Shown here one piece after another: positions 19,189 to 27,230 of a DNA stretch of 57,100 nt. The notes beneath the pieces are model-generated. The model had not been told where the DNA came from. It worked only from the letters and a program-made list of their open reading frames with translations, and did no database searches. This stretch comes from Actinomycetes bacterium. GTDB lineage: Bacteria; Actinomycetota; Actinomycetes; Actinomycetales; Dermatophilaceae. The first letter of the stretch is position 1. Every line of letters starts with the position of its first letter. The DNA lies in contig JAEZWF010000027.1 in NCBI GenBank assembly GCA_023420415.1, positions 1 to 57,100 on the forward strand, written 5' to 3'. Made by a program: the position numbers and the translations under genes.

Positions 19189-19703
19189 GCGAAAAGCCTT
19201 CCACCCCAAGCGGTTTCGGCGACCTGATCAAGGCCAACAAGACCTATTCCGAGACAGAGTTCTCCACCGGCGGCTTCGACGGCATCGCGCACGCCGGTGT
19301 CGCGATCGTCACCTGCATGGACTCGCGCATCGACCCCCTGCGCATGCTCGGCCTCGATCCCGGCGACGCGAAGATCTTCCGCAACCCCGGTGGCCGCATC
19401 ACCGCCAACGCCCTCGAGGCGCTCGTCCTCGGAGTGCACCTCCTCGGCGTCAACCGCATCCTCGTCGTCCCCCACACCAAGTGCGCGATGACGAAGAACA
19501 CCGAGCAGGAGCTGCGCGAGAAGATCACCGAGCTGTCCGGCCAGGACGCCTCGTGGCAGGGCTTCCACGTGATCGCCGACCAGGAGGCCGCGCTGCGCCA
19601 GGACGTCGCCGCGGTCCGTTCGCACCCCCTCATCGCCGACCGCGTCGAGGTCGGCGGCTTCATCTACGACGTCGACACCGGCCTGGTGGACCAGCGGGTC
19701 TGA
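19185..19703 (+). CDS. Beta-class carbonic anhydrase
   Basis: A 172-residue zinc enzyme that interconverts CO2 and bicarbonate. Zn ligands and the Asp-Arg pair are seen as CMDSR (Cys44, Asp46, Arg48) and HTKC (His97, Cys100), with FRNPGGRITANALEAL between them. It belongs to the short actinobacterial beta-CA group. Its ATG overlaps the fumarase stop by four bases (ATGA), which indicates translational coupling. A perfect hairpin follows the stop at 19715-19755. The pairing may supply bicarbonate to carboxylases that feed the TCA cycle, but that link is inference. Confidence 0.95.
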
Positions 19704-19714
19704 GCGCACGCAAA

Positions 19715-19755
19715 GGGGCGGTATGCCGCGAGGGGGCCACGCGGCATACCGCCCC
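19715..19755. terminator. Bidirectional hairpin between carbonic anhydrase and ohr
   Basis: Perfect 16-bp arms at 19715-19730 and 19740-19755 with a nine-base loop, between two convergent genes. Each arm contains the GTATGCCG motif in opposite orientation. There is no T-tract, as is common for actinobacterial terminators. Confidence 0.85.
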
Positions 19756-19773
19756 TGCGTCAGTGCAGACGAC

Positions 19774-20196
19774 TCAGGCGACCGAGACGTTCACCTCGAT
19801 GTTGCCGCGGGTGGCCTTGGAGTAGGGGCAGACCTGGTGCGCCGCCTCGACCAGGCTCTTGGCCTGCTCGGCGTCCAGACCCGGCAGCTCGGCGACGAGG
19901 TCCACCGCCAACCCGAAACCGCTGTCGGTCTTGCCGAAGTGCACGGTCGCCGTGACGGGCGCGTCACCGACGTCGACGCCCTCGCGCTTGGCCACCGCCG
20001 CAAGCGCACCGCTGAAGCACGAGGCGTACCCGGCCGCGAACAGGGTCTCGGGGTTCGCCTTGGGGTTGCTCACGCTGCCCGGCTTGCCGAGGGGCAGGTC
20101 GACGACGCCGTCCTCGCTCTTGACGGTGCCCTCGCGCCCACCGTGGGCGGTGGCGGCGGTGGTGTAGAGCTCCTCGGTGACTGCTTCGAACGGCAT
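19774..20196 (-). CDS. Organic hydroperoxide resistance protein (Ohr/OsmC family)
   Basis: A 140-residue thiol peroxidase that reduces organic hydroperoxides. The two redox cysteines are visible in GYASCFSGAL (peroxidatic) and QVCPYSKATRG (resolving), and the N-terminus LYTTAATAHGGREG is typical of Ohr rather than OsmC. GNIEVNVSV closes the protein. No OhrR regulator is adjacent. It converges on the carbonic anhydrase gene across a perfect hairpin. Confidence 0.96.
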   Translation of the reverse strand: MPFEAVTEELYTTAATAHGGREGTVKSEDGVVDLPLGKPGSVSNPKANPETLFAAGYASCFSGALAAVAKREGVDVGDAPVTATVHFGKTDSGFGLAVDLVAELPGLDAEQAKSLVEAAHQVCPYSKATRGNIEVNVSVA

Positions 20197-20321
20197 GGCA
20201 CTCCCTGTCTGTCGGGTTCACGGTCGGGCACACGATGCGCCCACATGGGCCAACTCCCGCCGGCCGCCCGAGATTCCACCCCGACCGTATGCCGGGACGG
20301 CGGGTGCACGTGCTTGCGGGC

Positions 20322-21668
20322 TCAGAGGGTGAGGCGGTCGCGGACGACACCCACGAGGGTGTCGGCGACCTGCTGCGCCTGCTCCTCGTCGGCGGCCTCG
20401 ACCATGACCCGCACCACGGGCTCGGTGCCGGACTTGCGCAGCAGCACCCGGCCGGAGCCGGCGAGCAGCTCTTCCTGCTCCTTGACCGCGCGCTGCAGCT
20501 CCTCGTCGGACTCGACCCGCGACTTGTCGACGCCCTTGACGTTGATCAGCACCTGCGGCATCCGCTGCATGACGGTGGCCAGCTCGGCGAGCGACTGGCC
20601 GGTCTCTGCGACGCGAGCGGCGAGCATGAGCCCGGTCAGCACGCCGTCACCGGTGGTGCCGTGCTCGAGCATGATGACGTGGCCGCTCTGCTCGCCGCCG
20701 AGGGAGTAGGAGCCGGCCCGCATGTCCTCCAGCACGTAGCGGTCCCCCACCCCGGTCTGGCGCACGGTGATGCCCTCGCGCTCCATCGCCTGCAGCAGTC
20801 CCAGGTTGCTCATGACGGTGGCGACGAGGGTGTCCGAGGCCAGCGCGCCACGGGACTTCAGGGCCACGGCGAGGATGCCCATGATCTGGTCGCCGTCGAT
20901 CTCGTTGCCGTCGGCGTCGACGGCGAGGCAGCGGTCGGCGTCACCGTCGTGGGCGATGCCGAGGTCGGCGCCCTTGGCCATGACCGCGGCCTTGAGGTGG
21001 TCCAGGTGGGTCGAGCCGTAGCCGTCGTTGATGTTGAGCCCGTCCGGCTCGGCCCCGATCTCGACGACGTCCGCGCCGGCGAGCCGGAAGACCTCGGGCG
21101 ACACCGCCGAGGCCGCGCCGTGCGCACCGTCGATGACGACCTTCAGCCCGTCGAGCCGGTGCGGCAGCGCCTCGAGGAGGTGCGCGACGTAGCGCGCCTG
21201 GCCCGCGCGGTTCTCGTGCACGCGACCGACCTGGGCGCCGGTCGGGCGCTCCCACTCGCGGTCGAGCTGGGCGGCGATCTCGTCCTCCACCGCGTCGGGC
21301 AGCTTGTGGCCGCCCGCCGCGAAGAACTTGATCCCGTTGTCAGGCATGGCGTTGTGCGAGGCCGACAGCATGACGCCGAAATGGGCGTCCATGTCGGCGG
21401 TGAGGAACGCGACGGCGGGCGTGGGAAGCACACCCACGTTGTGCACGTCCACCCCGGCCGACGCGAGCCCGGCGACCACGGCCGCGGAGAGGAACTCCCC
21501 GGAGGCCCGCGGGTCGCGCCCGACGACGGCCTTGGGGCGCCGCCCCGCCTCTCGTGCCTGACGGCCGAGCACGTGGGCAGCCGAGACGCTGAGGCGCAGG
21601 GCCAGCTCGGCCGTGATGTCTACGTTGGCGAGTCCCCGGACTCCGTCGGTCCCGAACAGTCGTGCCAT
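20322..21668 (-). CDS. glmM: Phosphoglucosamine mutase
   Basis: A 448-residue enzyme that converts glucosamine-6-phosphate to glucosamine-1-phosphate for UDP-GlcNAc and peptidoglycan synthesis. It starts MARLFGTDGVRG; the phosphorylated serine lies in SASHN (Ser104), the Mg loop is DGDADRC, the sugar-binding loop is GGEQSGH and the phosphate-binding loop is RKSGTEPVVRVM. The start is fixed by these conserved first residues; AAAGG lies about ten bases upstream. It follows rplM and rpsI on the same strand, the order also seen in mycobacteria, but a strong hairpin separates it from rpsI. Confidence 0.98.
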   Translation of the reverse strand: MARLFGTDGVRGLANVDITAELALRLSVSAAHVLGRQAREAGRRPKAVVGRDPRASGEFLSAAVVAGLASAGVDVHNVGVLPTPAVAFLTADMDAHFGVMLSASHNAMPDNGIKFFAAGGHKLPDAVEDEIAAQLDREWERPTGAQVGRVHENRAGQARYVAHLLEALPHRLDGLKVVIDGAHGAASAVSPEVFRLAGADVVEIGAEPDGLNINDGYGSTHLDHLKAAVMAKGADLGIAHDGDADRCLAVDADGNEIDGDQIMGILAVALKSRGALASDTLVATVMSNLGLLQAMEREGITVRQTGVGDRYVLEDMRAGSYSLGGEQSGHVIMLEHGTTGDGVLTGLMLAARVAETGQSLAELATVMQRMPQVLINVKGVDKSRVESDEELQRAVKEQEELLAGSGRVLLRKSGTEPVVRVMVEAADEEQAQQVADTLVGVVRDRLTL

Positions 21669-21788
21669 GGATGAGGTGCCTTTCGAACGATCAGGCGCGC
21701 ACGCGGCATACGTGGCACCACCAGAGGCAGGCACCCAGCCGCACCCGCACGCGGACGCATCTGGACGAACCTACCCCCTGGGTAGACG

Positions 21789-21827
21789 CCGAAGGCGGCA
21801 CCCGAGTTGTCCGGGTGCCGCCTTCGG
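21789..21827 (-). terminator. Hairpin downstream of rpsI
   Basis: Perfect 16-bp arms at 21789-21804 and 21812-21827 with a seven-base loop (AGTTGTC on the plus strand), just after the rpsI stop and before glmM. This is a typical GC-rich intrinsic terminator without a strong T-tract. Confidence 0.85.
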
Positions 21828-21860
21828 ACCGGCGCTGCACGTGAGCCGTGCGGCGCGGGA

Positions 21861-22370
21861 TCAGCGCTTGCTGTACTGCGGAGCCTTGCGGGCCTTCTTG
21901 AGACCGGCCTTCTTGCGCTCCGGGACGCGGGCGTCACGGGTGAGGAAGCCGGCCTTCTTCAGCGCCGGGCGGTTGAGCTCGGAGTCGACGCCGTTGAGCG
22001 AGCGGGCGACACCGAGGCGGACGGCACCGGCCTGGCCCGAGGGGCCACCGCCGTGGACGCGCACGAGCACGTCGTAGGCGCCGTCGAGCTCGAGCACCTT
22101 GAGCGGCTCGTTCACGATCTGCTGGTGCACCTTGTTGGGGAAGTACTCCTCGAGCGAACGCCCGTTGATCTTCCACTCGCCGGTGCCGGGCACGATGCGC
22201 ACGCGGGCGATGGCCTGCTTGCGACGACCGGTGGCGCCGCCGGGGGCGGAGGCGCTGGGGCGACGGGTCGGCTCGTCGGAGACGGGACCCTCGGACTCGG
22301 AGGTGTACTCGGACAGCTCCGGCTCATTCGTGTCGAGCGTGGTGTCGAGCTCGGTGTTGTTCTCAGTCAC
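21861..22370 (-). CDS. rpsI: 30S ribosomal protein S9
   Basis: Small-subunit protein S9, whose C-terminal Lys-Arg (PQYSKR) contacts the P-site tRNA. The core begins GRRKQAIARVRIVPG and includes GGGPSGQAGAVRLGVAR. About 45 acidic, Glu/Ser/Thr-rich residues precede the core, as in other actinobacterial S9 proteins. The GTG at 22368-22370 is chosen because AAGGA precedes it and the length (169) then fits the extended family form. It lies eight bases downstream of rplM. Confidence 0.97.
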   Translation of the reverse strand: MTENNTELDTTLDTNEPELSEYTSESEGPVSDEPTRRPSASAPGGATGRRKQAIARVRIVPGTGEWKINGRSLEEYFPNKVHQQIVNEPLKVLELDGAYDVLVRVHGGGPSGQAGAVRLGVARSLNGVDSELNRPALKKAGFLTRDARVPERKKAGLKKARKAPQYSKR

Positions 22371-22378
22371 GGGGATCC

Positions 22379-22822
22379 TTACTGGGAGACCTGGGAGATC
22401 TCGAACGGAACGGGCTTCTGGGCGGCGTGCGGGTGCTCGGCACCGGCGTACACCTTGAGGTGGGTCAGCTGCTGGCGACCGAGGGTGGTCTTGGGCAGCA
22501 TGCCGCGGACGGCCTTCTCGATGGCCTTGGTCGGGTCCTTGGCGAGCAGCTCGGTGTAGGTGGTGCTCTTGAGCCCGCCCGGGAACCCCGAGTGACGGTA
22601 GGCCTTCTTCTGCTCGAGCTTGGCGCCGGTGAGGGCGACCTTCTCGGCGTTGATGATGATGACGAAGTCGCCGCCGTCGACGTGCGGGGCGAACGTCGTC
22701 TTGTGCTTGCCGCGCAGGAGCGTCGCGGTGTGGCTCGCGAGGCGACCCAGCACGACGTCCGTGGCGTCGATGACGTGCCAGTTCCGAGTGACCTCGGCCG
22801 GCTTGGGGGTGAAGGTGCGCAA
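22379..22822 (-). CDS. rplM: 50S ribosomal protein L13
   Basis: Large-subunit protein L13, 147 residues. Signature segments are WHVIDATDVVLGRLAS, LLRGKHKTTFAPHVD, a GDFVIIINAEKV strand and AVRGMLPKTTLGRQQL. No ATG or GTG exists in frame at the expected place: translation must begin at TTG 22820-22822, with AAAAGGG about eight bases upstream. The resulting length equals that of many actinobacterial L13 proteins. It is the first gene of an rplM-rpsI unit. Confidence 0.97.
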   Translation of the reverse strand: MRTFTPKPAEVTRNWHVIDATDVVLGRLASHTATLLRGKHKTTFAPHVDGGDFVIIINAEKVALTGAKLEQKKAYRHSGFPGGLKSTTYTELLAKDPTKAIEKAVRGMLPKTTLGRQQLTHLKVYAGAEHPHAAQKPVPFEISQVSQ

Positions 22823-23026
22823 GGTTGTGCCCTTTTCTGACAGGTGATGAGAGGTGCGGTATGCCGTGGGCGCCCGAGGCGCGTGATACGTCGCCTTCCG
22901 AGGGCGCACGGCACAACAGTGCACAAGTTTACGGGTGGGGAGCCAGACACCCAAATCACCGGTGGGGGTCAGCAAAAGGCGCTCTGACCTGCGCAAACGC
23001 ACCCTCGCGGCATACATGCAAAAAAC

Positions 23027-23061
23027 TTGTGCAAACAGAGTGTGCAAAGGTATTGTGCAGA
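23027..23061 (+). promoter_or_regulatory. Three 13-bp-spaced TTGTGCAAA boxes before the ArsR gene
   Basis: TTGTGCAAA at 23027, GTGTGCAAA at 23040 and TTGTGCAGA at 23053 recur at exactly 13-base intervals up to the ArsR-family start codon. An inverted relative (GTGCACAAG) occurs near 22919-22927. TATTGT at 23051-23056 overlaps the last box and is a candidate leaderless -10. The array is probably an autoregulatory operator. Confidence 0.55.
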
Positions 23062-23062
23062 C

Positions 23063-23725
23063 ATGGCCCCTTCCCCTCCGCCCCGCAGACCTGCCGACGA
23101 CGCCCGCGCGGGCTCCGGGCCCCGCATCGAACAGATCGGCGACATGACCGGGCTGCGGCTCGACGCGACCGCGGTCAAGGTGCTCGCCCACCCGCTGCGC
23201 TCGCGGCTGCTCAGCGCCCTGCGCCTCGGCGGACCCGCCACCGCTACCGACCTGGCGACCAGGCTCGACACCAACTCCGGGGCCACGTCCTACCACCTGC
23301 GCAAGCTCGAGTCGGTCGGCCTGGTCGCCGACACCGGCGAGGGCGAGGGCAAGCGCCGGCTCTGGAAGGCGGCGACCGAGTTCCACACGTGGGAGCCGAG
23401 CGACTTCGCCGACGACGAGGACGCCGAGACCGCGCTCAACTGGCTGACCCGCGACTACCTGCGCCACTTCGGCGAGCAGTTCGGACGCTGGCTCGACGTC
23501 GAGGGCTCCTGGCCCACCGAGTGGCGCGACGCGGCCGGCATGGGCGACTCGTTCGTCGTCGCCACCGCCGAGCAGCTGGAGGCCCTCAAGGCCGAGATCG
23601 ACGAGGTGATCCTCAAGTACCGCCGGGTCGGGCAGGGCAACCCCAATGCCCGCCGGCTCGCCGTCTACACGGCCTCCTATCCCCTCGACCTCGACCGCGC
23701 CCCCCGCGGGAAGGACCAGTCGTGA
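23063..23725 (+). CDS. ArsR-family winged-helix regulator
   Basis: A 220-residue transcription factor. The winged helix occupies about residues 30-95 (KVLAHPLRSRLLSALRLGG, ATDLATRLDTNSGATSYHLRKL, then GEGEGKRRLWKA as the wing). The C-terminal half is acidic and helical (ALNWLTRDYLRHFGEQF; VATAEQLEALKAEIDEVILKY) and may sense a ligand; no metal-binding Cys cluster is present. The ATG at 23063 is preceded by TATTGT six bases upstream and by three spaced TGTGCAAA boxes. The MFS exporter gene follows after 61 bases containing a small hairpin element, so the exporter is the likely target. Confidence 0.92.
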   Translation: MAPSPPPRRPADDARAGSGPRIEQIGDMTGLRLDATAVKVLAHPLRSRLLSALRLGGPATATDLATRLDTNSGATSYHLRKLESVGLVADTGEGEGKRRLWKAATEFHTWEPSDFADDEDAETALNWLTRDYLRHFGEQFGRWLDVEGSWPTEWRDAAGMGDSFVVATAEQLEALKAEIDEVILKYRRVGQGNPNARRLAVYTASYPLDLDRAPRGKDQS

Positions 23726-23731
23726 GCAGCA

Positions 23732-23779
23732 CCCCACGAAGTTTCTCCCCCGCTCCGCTCCTCCGAATACTTCGCGGGG
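23732..23779. repeat. Small hairpin element in the ArsR-MFS junction
   Basis: Eleven-base arms at 23732-23742 (CCCCACGAAGT) and 23769-23779 (ACTTCGCGGGG) match with one exception and enclose a 26-base pyrimidine-rich loop (TTCTCCCCCGCTCCGCTCC then TCCGAAT). Near-duplicate sequences TGAGCAGCACC (23723) and TGAGCACCC (23788) flank the region. Confidence 0.6.
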
Positions 23780-23786
23780 ACCCCGC

Positions 23787-25073
23787 ATGAGCACCCTGTC
23801 CCCCGCCGCCGCCAAACGCGTCTTCCTCGTCCTGTCGACCACGCGGTGGCTGCCGGTCGGGTTCGTCGTCGGACTCTTCACCCTCATCGCCCGCGAGCGC
23901 GGCCTCACGATCGAGCAGATCACGCTCTACATGACCGCGCAGGGGATCATGGTCTTCCTGCTCGAGCTGCCCACGAGCGGCTTCGCCGACGTGCTCGGTC
24001 GCAAGCCCGTCCTGCTCGTCGCGGGAGTCGTCAACGTCATCGCCGGTGTCGCCTACCTCTTCGCCCACTCGTTCTGGCAGTTCGCCCTCGCCGCCGGGCT
24101 CATGGGCGTCTACCGGGCGCTCGACTCCGGGCCGCTGGAGGCGTGGTACGTCGACACCGTCCACGAGCGCGAGCCCGGCGCGGACGTCCACGGCGCCATG
24201 TCGACGCAGGGAGTGCTCGTCGGTGTGGGGATGGGTGGAGGCGCACTCGTCTCGGGTGCGCTGGTGGCGTGGCACCCGTTCAAGGAGTCCAGTGCGCTGC
24301 TGCTGCCGATCCAGGTGTTCGTCGCGCTGTGTGTGGTCCACCTGGTCGCGACCCTGGTGCTGTTGCGCGAGAGTCCACGCACCGAAGGGCACCTGCGCGC
24401 GCGGCTCGCGGGATCGGTGCGCGAGACGCCAGGCGTCATCCACGATGGGCTGAACCTGTTGCGCCGCAACACGATCCTGCGATCGCTGGTCCTCGTCGAG
24501 CTCTTCTGGGTCACCGGGATGATGGCCTACGAGACCCTCATGCCGCTGCGGCTCTCCGAGCTGCTCGGGTCGGAGACCGAGGCCGGCGTCTGGATGGGTC
24601 CGGCCGCCGCCGGTGGCTGGGCGCTCTACTCCGCGGGGTCATGGCTCGGCGGCAAGCTCGCCGACCGGCTCGGCCTCGTGCGCGCTGCCATCGTCGGGCG
24701 CATCGTCAACGGGCTCGGCGTGATCGTCATGGGCCTGGTGCTCGGGCCGGTCGCGCTCGTCGTGGCCTTCCTGTTCACCTACACCACCCACGGCCTCGCC
24801 AGCCCTGCCTACATGGGTCTCATGCACCGCGAGGCCTCGTCCACCAACCGCGCGACCATCCTGTCGATGGGCTCCTTGGTGATGCAGGCCGGTGGGGCGA
24901 TCGCAGGGCCCCTGCTCGGTGTGCTGGCAGCGCGGACCTCGATCTCCACGGCCATGGTCGTGGCCGGTGTCGTGAGCATCGCCGGCTTCGTCTGCTTCCT
25001 GCCGGCGCGACGCCGGGAGAAGTCCCTGCCCGCCGATGTCGAGGACGCCACGGTGGCTCCGTCCCAGGGCTGA
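23787..25073 (+). CDS. MFS transporter (probable drug or metabolite exporter)
   Basis: A 428-residue polytopic major facilitator superfamily protein with about twelve hydrophobic segments. Motif A appears as GFADVLGRKPVLL after helix 2 and is echoed in GGKLADRLGLVRA in the second half. The N-terminal segment has RWLPVGFVVGLFTLIARERGL. The substrate is unknown. It follows an ArsR-family regulator on the same strand, a common arrangement for inducible efflux. The ATG at 23787 is used because the protein then begins MSTLSPAAAKRVFLVL, directly before helix 1. An upstream GTG at 23722 is out of frame. Confidence 0.92.
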   Translation: MSTLSPAAAKRVFLVLSTTRWLPVGFVVGLFTLIARERGLTIEQITLYMTAQGIMVFLLELPTSGFADVLGRKPVLLVAGVVNVIAGVAYLFAHSFWQFALAAGLMGVYRALDSGPLEAWYVDTVHEREPGADVHGAMSTQGVLVGVGMGGGALVSGALVAWHPFKESSALLLPIQVFVALCVVHLVATLVLLRESPRTEGHLRARLAGSVRETPGVIHDGLNLLRRNTILRSLVLVELFWVTGMMAYETLMPLRLSELLGSETEAGVWMGPAAAGGWALYSAGSWLGGKLADRLGLVRAAIVGRIVNGLGVIVMGLVLGPVALVVAFLFTYTTHGLASPAYMGLMHREASSTNRATILSMGSLVMQAGGAIAGPLLGVLAARTSISTAMVVAGVVSIAGFVCFLPARRREKSLPADVEDATVAPSQG

Positions 25074-25082
25074 CGCGGGCTG

Positions 25083-26150
25083 TCAGGCGACCAACAGCAC
25101 GCCGGCGGTCGACACCGCGAGCACCAGGGCACTGCCGAGGGCGCCCAGCACGACCGGTCGCGCGCCCATCCGACGCATCAGGGTCAGCCTGACTCCGCAG
25201 CCGAGCGCGAACATCGCCGCCGCGAGGCAGACGGTCTGCAGTGCTCCTACGCCTCTGAGGAAGATCGGGTCGAGGTGTCCGACGGTGCGGATGACGGCGG
25301 CGCCCACGAAGCCGACGACGAAGAGGGGCACCAGTGGCGGGCGGGAACCACGCGTCGGCTCACCACCGCGCCGTCGCACGAGCCCGATCGCGAGGATCAC
25401 CGGCGCCAGCATGAGGACGCGGGCGAGCTTGACCACCACGGCCACGGTCAGCGCTCCCCCGCCGATGACGCCTCCGGCGGCGACGACCTGGGCGACCTCG
25501 TGGATCGATGCCCCGGCGACCAGACCCTGCTCGTGTGCGGGCAGGCGCATGGCACCCAGCAGGAGCGGGACGACGCCGATCATGAGCGTGCCGTAGAGCA
25601 CGACCAGCCCCACGGCTGAGGCGACGTCCTCCTCGTCGGCGTCGACCGCCCCCTCGACCGCGGCCACGGCGGCCGCACCACAGATGGAGAAGCCGCACGC
25701 GATGAGCAGGCTCTGCACAGGTCGCAGACCGAGGACGCGTCCGATGATGAGGCCACCGCCGATGCCGATGGCGACCACGGCGACGACGACGATGAGCATC
25801 GCCCAGCCAAGCCCGACGATGTCGTCGAGGGCGAGCTGGAACCCCAACAGCACCACGCCGACCCGCAGCACGCGCTTCGAGGCGAACCGCAGGCCCGGTT
25901 CGAGGGATGCGTGGACCGGCGACAGGTTCGCGAAGAGGACTCCGAGAACAATCGCCACGAGTAGGGGGCTGACTGCGGGGAGCAGCTGCTGCACGCCGAG
26001 AGCGACCAGCGCTGCCCCGCTCGCGAGGGCCAGGCCGGGCCAGAGCCGCCGGGACCCACTCCCCTGACCGGCGTCCGACCCCGCCCCGTCCTCGCGGACT
26101 GTCACTGGCGCACCCCGCATACCCGCGTCGACGTCGGTCCCCTGTGGCAT
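25083..26150 (-). CDS. YeiH-family (UPF0324) putative sulfate/sulfonate exporter
   Basis: A 355-residue membrane protein of the YeiH family, about ten transmembrane helices. Diagnostic segments are LLVAIVLGVLFANL, the RVGVVLLGFQLAL helix, ACGFSICGAAAVAAVEG and LVAGASIHEVAQVVAAGG. The family has been linked to export of sulfur or small organic anions; the substrate is not proven. It is divergent from a LysR regulator, the same pairing known for yeiH/yeiE in enterobacteria. Its stop lies nine bases from the stop of the convergent MFS gene. Confidence 0.93.
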   Translation of the reverse strand: MPQGTDVDAGMRGAPVTVREDGAGSDAGQGSGSRRLWPGLALASGAALVALGVQQLLPAVSPLLVAIVLGVLFANLSPVHASLEPGLRFASKRVLRVGVVLLGFQLALDDIVGLGWAMLIVVVAVVAIGIGGGLIIGRVLGLRPVQSLLIACGFSICGAAAVAAVEGAVDADEEDVASAVGLVVLYGTLMIGVVPLLLGAMRLPAHEQGLVAGASIHEVAQVVAAGGVIGGGALTVAVVVKLARVLMLAPVILAIGLVRRRGGEPTRGSRPPLVPLFVVGFVGAAVIRTVGHLDPIFLRGVGALQTVCLAAAMFALGCGVRLTLMRRMGARPVVLGALGSALVLAVSTAGVLLVA

Positions 26151-26208
26151 GTCCCCCAGCCTGGTTCGTGCCGACCCCTGTGAGTAGGCCCGACTTCCGC
26201 ATCACCCT

Positions 26209-26223
26209 ATAGTCATTGACTAT
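26209..26223. promoter_or_regulatory. 15-bp palindrome, probable LysR operator
   Basis: ATAGTCATTGACTAT is a perfect 7+1+7 palindrome with T-N11-A-like spacing, the classic LysR-type binding site. It lies in the 96-base gap between the divergent yeiH-like and lysR genes. Confidence 0.75.
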
Positions 26224-26246
26224 CACCCCAACCGCGGGAGGTTTGC

Positions 26247-27158
26247 GTGCCGCAACCGAGCGATCGCTGGCCGGACCTCGGCGTGCTCGAGCTGCTCGTC
26301 GGGGTCGCCGAGCTGGGCAGCCTGCGGGCTGCCGCGACGCGCGCGGGAGTGTCGCAGCCCAGCGCCAGCACCGCCATCGCCAGGTTCGAGCGACGCCTGG
26401 GGATCAAGCTGCTGGAACGCACCCCACAGGGATCGACCATGACTCCCGACGGTTCACTCTTCGTCGACTGGTCGCGCCGGGTCCTGGAGGCGGCCCGCGA
26501 GCTCCAGGTCGCCTCGCTGGCGCTCCGCTCGAACCGCGAGTCGCACCTGCGCGTTGCCGCCAGCATGACGGTGGCCGAGTACCTCGTGCCTCGGTGGCTC
26601 GCCGCCTTCCAGGGCGACCATCCCGGCGTGCAGGTCGAGCTCAGCGTCCTCAACTCCGACCACGTGACCGAAGGAGTGCGTGAGGGCGCGCACGACCTGG
26701 GCTTCATCGAGTCGGCCCAGCCGCTGCGTGGCCTGCACGGTGTGGTGGTCGCTCGTGACCGGCTCGTGGTCGTGGTGCGGCCGGACCATCCGTGGACCCG
26801 GCGGCGGCGCGTGGTCACACCACAGGAGCTGGCCGCCACTGCCCTCCTACTCCGTGAGGAGGGCTCTGGCACGCGGCGCACCCTCGTGGACGCGCTGTCG
26901 CGGCTCGGGCTCGAACCGCCCACCGCCGCCCAGACCCTGTCGAGCAACGCCGCCATCCGGGTCGCTGCTATGGCAGGCACGGCGCCCGCGGTGCTGAGCG
27001 AGCTCGCCGTCGGCGACGCAGTGGCCGGGGGTCAGCTCGCGGTGGTGCCGGTGGAGGCGCTCGACCTCACGCGCAGGCTGCGGGCTGTCTGGACCGGTGG
27101 ACGACGCCCGATCGGCACCGTCGCGCACTTCGTCACCACGGCGCGCTCGACCGACTGA
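26247..27158 (+). CDS. LysR-family transcriptional regulator
   Basis: A 303-residue LysR regulator. The N-terminal winged HTH is clear (LELLVGVAELGSLRAAATRA, SQPSASTAIARFERRLG, KLLERTPQGSTMTPDG). The C-terminal substrate-binding fold starts at about residue 90 (LRVAASMTVAEYLVPRWLAAF). The start is GTG with GGGAGG upstream. It is divergent from the YeiH-family transporter with a palindrome between, so it very likely controls that transporter in response to the exported or related metabolite. Confidence 0.95.
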   Translation: MPQPSDRWPDLGVLELLVGVAELGSLRAAATRAGVSQPSASTAIARFERRLGIKLLERTPQGSTMTPDGSLFVDWSRRVLEAARELQVASLALRSNRESHLRVAASMTVAEYLVPRWLAAFQGDHPGVQVELSVLNSDHVTEGVREGAHDLGFIESAQPLRGLHGVVVARDRLVVVVRPDHPWTRRRRVVTPQELAATALLLREEGSGTRRTLVDALSRLGLEPPTAAQTLSSNAAIRVAAMAGTAPAVLSELAVGDAVAGGQLAVVPVEALDLTRRLRAVWTGGRRPIGTVAHFVTTARSTD

Positions 27159-27171
27159 CCCGCATGTCGTC

Positions 27172-27207
27172 GGAGGGTCCGTGCGGTGCGAGCCGCACGG
27201 ACCCTCC
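27172..27207. terminator. Bidirectional terminator between lysR and the amylopullulanase gene
   Basis: Perfect 15-bp arms at 27172-27186 and 27193-27207 around TGCGAG, followed by AAAG. It lies 13 bases after the lysR stop and 23 bases from the convergent amylopullulanase stop, and can serve both. Confidence 0.88.
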
Positions 27208-27230
27208 AAAGCCTCGGGTATGCCGCCTGC

